From: Clostridia bacterium
GTDB taxonomy: Bacteria > Bacillota > Clostridia > Christensenellales > Borkfalkiaceae
Assembly (NCBI GenBank): GCA_017646555.1
Contig: JAGCMG010000022.1
Span: 1-26,494 of the forward strand
Length of the DNA stretch: 26,494 nt
Direction: 5' to 3'
This document shows, one piece after another, positions 22,322-26,494 of the stretch (positions within the stretch are counted from its first letter, which is position 1; each line of letters opens with the position of its first letter). A model generated the notes under the pieces. That model had not been told where the DNA came from and made no database searches. It saw only the letters and a list, made by a program, of their open reading frames with translations. The translations under genes and the position numbers were made by a program.

Positions 22322-24760
22322 ATGAAAAAAATAATCACACTTATTTTGGCTTTGCTTATGGCATTTTCAGTGGTTATTTCGGGTTGTACCGTTACCAATA
22401 ATGGTGGCAACAATCCGAGTGGTCCAAGTCAACCTGACAACCCTGATAATCCGAGTGACCCTGGTGATTCGGATGATGACCAAGCGAATATTCAGTATTC
22501 GACCATTAAGGATAGCAAAGGTAGATACGTTTACGAAAAAGGCGTAACGTATAGTGAAGAAATAGGTAATTACGACCCTGATATCAAAACTGAACAAGAG
22601 TCGGAATCTATCTATAACAAAGACGTATTTTACAGAAACGATATCGTCATAAGTTGTGCTGACCCAGAAGTTATGTATATTTCTGACCCAACCAGCCCTT
22701 ATTACGATAACTACATTATGTACGGTACCACAGGTAACGGTGTTTACAACGCATTTAGCAGTAAAGACTTAGTTAGTTGGAATGGTGTTTCCGGTGCATA
22801 TACTTGGCCTGACGGTGGTTGGCAAGAAACTGCAACCTGGGCTCCAGGTGTAATTTGGGACCAATATGCAGACCGTGAAATGTATGGTCTTAATCCAAGT
22901 GACCCTGGTACTGGCGTATACTTCATATTCTGTTCGGCACAACCTGATGCAATTTGGGATATCCAAACGGATAGAGGCGGTACTTCACAATTATATATTC
23001 TTGACTGTGCAGTATCAACTTCACCAGCAGGTCCATACGTTCCAGCATTAACCCCAGAACTTGGTGCAACCGTTAACGGCGTTGACTATTCAACTGCTCT
23101 TAACTTCTCAAAGTTCACTGTTTACGAAGGTTATAATTTGTCAAATGAAACTGTTCAACTTTCAGGTGGTAGAACGGTAGGCGTTGGTAGATACGGCGAT
23201 ACTCGTACCGCTAACGACATTTGGTGGAACTTCTCTGCTGCAAGAGCATCACTTAAATGGCAATGGGCAAATAGAGATAAAGTAGGTCAAAACGTTGGTG
23301 GCCGTGTAGTTCCACAAGGCGCTGCATTTATGGATATCGACGAAGGTTCGTCTAACTTTACTTGTATTGACCCGACTCCGTTCCTTAACTATCAAGAAAT
23401 GTACACCAAAACTGCTACTATCAACGGTGTAACAAAAACTTGGCAAGAACCTACAAAGTACTTATTCTTTACCCGTGACGGTAACGGTTTATATGGTACT
23501 AACGACCCTGCAACTGGTTTCCCAATTTTCTGTGGTACTTGTGTATACGCGGTTAAATTCTATAACAACGAATGGTCACAACCTGACTACTCAACCTTAA
23601 CCAGAATTACCCGTACTAGAATGAATATGATTTCGCAAGAAGCGGCTGATTACTATAATCAACAAGCAGCAGCGTACGTTCCTTCTAACTACCCAGCAAA
23701 TCAACCTAAGGAAACTGCTAAGGCAACCTTAAAATATGCAACCGTTGAAAGCCGTATTAAATCGAATAACGGTATTAACGAAGGCGCACAACTTTATTAC
23801 AACAAACAAAACGGTATGTACTATCTTACCATTTCTATGGGTTCATATACCGATACAACCTACTGTTTACTTCAATTAGTAGCGTATGACGTATTAGGCC
23901 CTTATAGAAAACTTGACGTAGGTGAAGGTGGTTTATTACTTGGTACCGACGCTGGTCGTGTAACGGACGTTATTACTGGTCCTGGTCACCATACGTTTAT
24001 GGAAGTTTATGACCATCCGACTGAAACCGATAGCGACCCAACTAACGATAAACCAAGAGAACTTGCTGTCGTATACCATAGACACGTTAACTTAAGTTAT
24101 TCTAAATTTAACCGTGGCCCAGTAGTAGACGTTGCTAAGTGGGTAAGGAACAATAACGGCATGTTAGTAATGCACGCTAACGGTCCTACGACGTTCTTAC
24201 AACCACGTATTTATGCAACTGGTGAAACGCCATACTATAACATTGCAACAGACGATGGTGTAGTAATTAAAGTTGAAAATCCTACAGGTGGCGTTGCACA
24301 AGGTAACGATATTAAGTATTTAACCGACGGTATTATTCCTATTTACAGTGACGTAAGCACGGCTACGCTTCCTGCGCTTGAAAGTTACGTACACGAATAT
24401 TCTTCATCTGAATCTACTGGTATAGCAGTAACTATTACTTTCCCAACTTATAGAAAAGTAAGAGCGCTTATGATATACAACAGTAAGGATTACGATAAAG
24501 CGTTCAGTAGCGTACGTAACGTAGAATTCGACGTAAGACGTGGCGATTGGTCGGCAACTGCAATTATTACAAGGTTAAACTTCGATTGGGCTTGGAACCA
24601 ACAATACGGCGTAAGATTAATGCGTCCAGGTGGCTCAGCAGTAGCATTATTCCAAGAAATTGAAATGAAAGAAATTAGATTTATGGTTGTTAGAAGTAGT
24701 GGTATGTCGGCTATTAACATTCCTGAAATCGTAGTTTTAGGTAGACCTAACGGTCAATAA
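22322..24760 (+). CDS. GH43-type glycosidase lipoprotein with C-terminal galactose-binding-like domain, copy 2
   Basis: This is a paralogue of the gene at 16098, 812 aa. The signal peptide is nearly identical (C22), but the linker is Pro/Asp/Asn-rich (NPSGPSQPDNPDNPSDPGDS) instead of Gly/Asn-rich. The catalytic set is retained: D114 in CADPEVMYI, D350 in CIDPTPFL, E487 in INEGAQLYY, and GPGHHTF with H556/H557. The strongest differences from copy 1 lie at about residues 200-345 and in the segment after D350 (RDGNGLYGTNDPATGFPIF versus a different, shorter run), which belong to the propeller loops, so substrate preference may differ. The C-terminal domain is much closer, and one 110-base stretch has a single mismatch. 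It is driven by its own consensus promoter and followed after 18 bases by the second large lipoprotein. Confidence 0.85.
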   Translation: MKKIITLILALLMAFSVVISGCTVTNNGGNNPSGPSQPDNPDNPSDPGDSDDDQANIQYSTIKDSKGRYVYEKGVTYSEEIGNYDPDIKTEQESESIYNKDVFYRNDIVISCADPEVMYISDPTSPYYDNYIMYGTTGNGVYNAFSSKDLVSWNGVSGAYTWPDGGWQETATWAPGVIWDQYADREMYGLNPSDPGTGVYFIFCSAQPDAIWDIQTDRGGTSQLYILDCAVSTSPAGPYVPALTPELGATVNGVDYSTALNFSKFTVYEGYNLSNETVQLSGGRTVGVGRYGDTRTANDIWWNFSAARASLKWQWANRDKVGQNVGGRVVPQGAAFMDIDEGSSNFTCIDPTPFLNYQEMYTKTATINGVTKTWQEPTKYLFFTRDGNGLYGTNDPATGFPIFCGTCVYAVKFYNNEWSQPDYSTLTRITRTRMNMISQEAADYYNQQAAAYVPSNYPANQPKETAKATLKYATVESRIKSNNGINEGAQLYYNKQNGMYYLTISMGSYTDTTYCLLQLVAYDVLGPYRKLDVGEGGLLLGTDAGRVTDVITGPGHHTFMEVYDHPTETDSDPTNDKPRELAVVYHRHVNLSYSKFNRGPVVDVAKWVRNNNGMLVMHANGPTTFLQPRIYATGETPYYNIATDDGVVIKVENPTGGVAQGNDIKYLTDGIIPIYSDVSTATLPALESYVHEYSSSESTGIAVTITFPTYRKVRALMIYNSKDYDKAFSSVRNVEFDVRRGDWSATAIITRLNFDWAWNQQYGVRLMRPGGSAVALFQEIEMKEIRFMVVRSSGMSAINIPEIVVLGRPNGQ

Positions 24761-24778
24761 TAAAGGAGGGAAAGTTAT

Positions 24779-26494
24779 ATGAAAAACAAATCACGTATTA
24801 AATTATTAATAACTTGTTTATTTGCTTTAGTGCTTTCGCTCTCTTTATTCGCATTTGCTTGCGATAATAGTGCTAATAACAACAATAACACGGCATTTAA
24901 TTCAGATGCATACGCAGGGTCAAATTCACAAAACTCTGCAGAAGGTCTTGAACATTTCCAAGAATACGTTCCACACTACAAAACGTATGAAAACATCACC
25001 GTTGACGGCGTAGTTAATGATGATGAATGGGCAGGAAAGAACAAAATTAGTTATACTTTCGTTCAAGCAGAGCAAACTTACACGGCAGAATTCTCTTGTG
25101 ACTTTAACAAAGACGGTTTCGTAATGTACTCAAAAGTATCTGGTGGTCCTATCTACTACAACTATGGTAGAGGTTCGACTGATAACACCGGTTGGGAATA
25201 TTACGTTGCAACTTCTGGTTCAGGTCATACTAACGTAAACACTGCTCACAAAACGTACGAAATTGATATTACCGCTGGTGGTTATTTCTTAACCAAACTT
25301 CGTTTACAACCAGCATCAACTAACGAGGCAGGTTGGACGCCATACGTAATTCCACTCGACGTTAGAACGACCGTTCACGGCACTATAAACGACGCTAACT
25401 CAACTGAAGGTTGGACTACCGAATGGTTTATGCCTTGGTACGCTTTTGATGATGAAGTTGCACCTACCAGTATTTATGTTTTACCTGCATACCTTTACGC
25501 AGCAACTAAAACGTCAACTGGTACGACTTGGGTAGAAACCATTAAAAACGGTAAAGGTGATTCAAGTGTATTCGGTAATACGGGCGCTTGGGGTGACTAC
25601 AGTCAACGTTTTGAATTTACTGAAGACGGTTTCAAAGACCCAAGTGATAAGTCTGTAACTGAAAACATTATTAACGAAACCCCAGACTTTGGTACAGTTA
25701 CTTATACTGGTACTAAAGAAACTGGTTTCACCGTAGTAGCAACCCCTAAAGCAGGTTATGAAATTGATTACTTCTACGTAAACAGTAAACTTGTAACGGG
25801 TACTACTTGCAATCTTCTTCCTAACACCGCTACTGGTATTTCCGTAATGGTTAAGTTTAAGGTTGCTGAAACAAGAGCGAACATTCCGTTCACTGTAAAC
25901 TTCACGTTAGAAGGCGCACCTATAAACTATTCTATTGAAGGTAAAAAAGTACGTTTTTCAACATCTTATGCAGAACAAGTAGCAACAATTACAGACGGCA
26001 AGGCAAATTTTAATTTGCCTGCCGGTGAATATACCGCTACAATGGTAGATTTACCACTTGCATTTGGCTCGGTTACAATTACGTCTTCGACTACTACTGC
26101 AAACGTAAAAATTTCAGTAGATGTTTTAACTTCTGCAACTGGTGCTACCGTTACGGCAAAGACGAACGGCTTTGATGCAAGTTTAAAGGCAGGCGAAGCT
26201 CAAAATATTTTATTTTCACCAAGATTAGGCAAAATAGTTTGGTTACAAACAAGAATTTCAAAACCGACGACCGCTCTTGCAGGTGAAAGCGGTGGTACCT
26301 ATATTCAAATGGGTGCTGAAGAAATTTCTTGGGGTACTCAATACGACCCAGCCTACTCTGTTAACGAAGGATGGAGAATTCGTTGGGGTATTAGCACTTG
26401 GACTCAATACGATTTAACTGCTGACGAATACACCGCTTACAAAAACGGCGAACTTGATATCGCTGTTTCAGTTGGCGAAAGTGCTATTTACGGC
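24779..26494 (+). CDS. Giant multidomain glycan-binding-like lipoprotein, copy 2 (3'-truncated by window edge)
   Basis: This is an open frame of 572 codons with no stop before the window end, paralogous to the gene at 18546. The signal peptide and lipobox (FAFAC, C28) are almost identical. The next 40 or so residues diverge (Asn/Ser-rich), then the CBM9/DOMON-like domain resumes (ITVDGVVNDDEWAG, YYNYGRGST, WTTEWFMPWYAF). The Gly-Tyr repeat (GYEIDYFYVNS), the transthyretin-like unit (LPAGEYTA) and the start of the first large sandwich with SWGTQYDP follow, so domain order is conserved as far as visible. The ribosome-binding site and 18-base spacer are identical to copy 1. The 3' part, including the second domain triplet, lies outside the window. 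Confidence 0.82.
   Translation, partial: MKNKSRIKLLITCLFALVLSLSLFAFACDNSANNNNNTAFNSDAYAGSNSQNSAEGLEHFQEYVPHYKTYENITVDGVVNDDEWAGKNKISYTFVQAEQTYTAEFSCDFNKDGFVMYSKVSGGPIYYNYGRGSTDNTGWEYYVATSGSGHTNVNTAHKTYEIDITAGGYFLTKLRLQPASTNEAGWTPYVIPLDVRTTVHGTINDANSTEGWTTEWFMPWYAFDDEVAPTSIYVLPAYLYAATKTSTGTTWVETIKNGKGDSSVFGNTGAWGDYSQRFEFTEDGFKDPSDKSVTENIINETPDFGTVTYTGTKETGFTVVATPKAGYEIDYFYVNSKLVTGTTCNLLPNTATGISVMVKFKVAETRANIPFTVNFTLEGAPINYSIEGKKVRFSTSYAEQVATITDGKANFNLPAGEYTATMVDLPLAFGSVTITSSTTTANVKISVDVLTSATGATVTAKTNGFDASLKAGEAQNILFSPRLGKIVWLQTRISKPTTALAGESGGTYIQMGAEEISWGTQYDPAYSVNEGWRIRWGISTWTQYDLTADEYTAYKNGELDIAVSVGESAIYG

Larger units (their letters stand above)
16098..26494 (+). repeat. Tandem duplication of the GH43 plus giant-lipoprotein module
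   Basis: Unit 1 is 16098-22055 and unit 2 is 22322 to beyond 26494; gene order, spacing, domain order and both signal peptides are the same. Nucleotide identity is patchy: 18486-18637 versus 24719-24870 differ at 5 of 152 positions, and 18001-18110 versus 24234-24343 at 1 of 110, while linkers and propeller loops are diverged. The upstream regions are unrelated. Confidence 0.93.

Noticed and set aside
18510..24780. Transposon or insertion sequence as the cause of the duplication
   Set aside because: No transposase gene, terminal inverted repeats or target-site duplications are visible at the unit borders; unequal recombination is simpler.

Overview
This is an AT-rich, entirely plus-strand chromosomal segment from a Gram-positive (Firmicutes) bacterium, probably an uncultured Clostridia-type lineage. 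Three things support that: the order dprA-topA-trmFO-hslV-hslU resembles the Bacillus codY region, TrmFO is the folate-dependent tRNA U54 methyltransferase typical of this group, and the surface proteins carry short lipoprotein signal peptides suited to a monoderm cell. The finer taxonomic placement is inference.

Region 1 (1-10130) is one tightly packed housekeeping operon: dprA (5' end outside the window), topA, trmFO, hslV, hslU, hisS, an RseC/MucC-like membrane protein, trxA, asnA and a YfcE-like phosphoesterase. It closes with a clear intrinsic terminator. Gaps are mostly 1-70 bases, and two gene pairs abut or overlap. Relative to Bacillus, the xerC/codV gene between trmFO and hslV is missing and codY does not follow hslU.

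Region 2 (10131-15608) is a sugar-uptake unit. An AraC-family regulator with its own consensus promoter, possibly translated from a leaderless mRNA, is followed by a terminator. Then comes a promoter with a weak -35 flanked by two 12-bp direct repeats 21 bp apart, a structured leader, an unusually large (698 aa) solute-binding lipoprotein and two CUT1-type permeases, closed by a strong terminator. No ATPase gene is present, so the importer probably shares an MsmX/MsmK-like ATPase encoded elsewhere.

Region 3 (15609-26494) is the accessory part: a tandem duplication of a two-gene module. Each module has a roughly 810-aa GH43-type glycosidase lipoprotein with a C-terminal galactose-binding-like domain, followed after 18 bases by a very large lipoprotein. 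That second protein has a CBM9/DOMON-like N-terminus and repeated beta-rich domains carrying an S/T-W-G-T-H/Q-Y-D signature. The second large lipoprotein runs off the right edge. The two modules have very different upstream regions: a 55-bp tandem repeat with operator-like dyads for the first, and a perfect consensus promoter for the second.

The joint picture, partly inference, is a Gram-positive polysaccharide-utilisation locus. Surface-anchored GH43 enzymes and glycan-binding lipoproteins would cut and hold an arabinose- or xylose-containing plant glycan, the ABC importer would take up oligosaccharides, and the AraC-type protein would control the importer. The large lipoprotein family and its pairing with GH43 are the least familiar elements.
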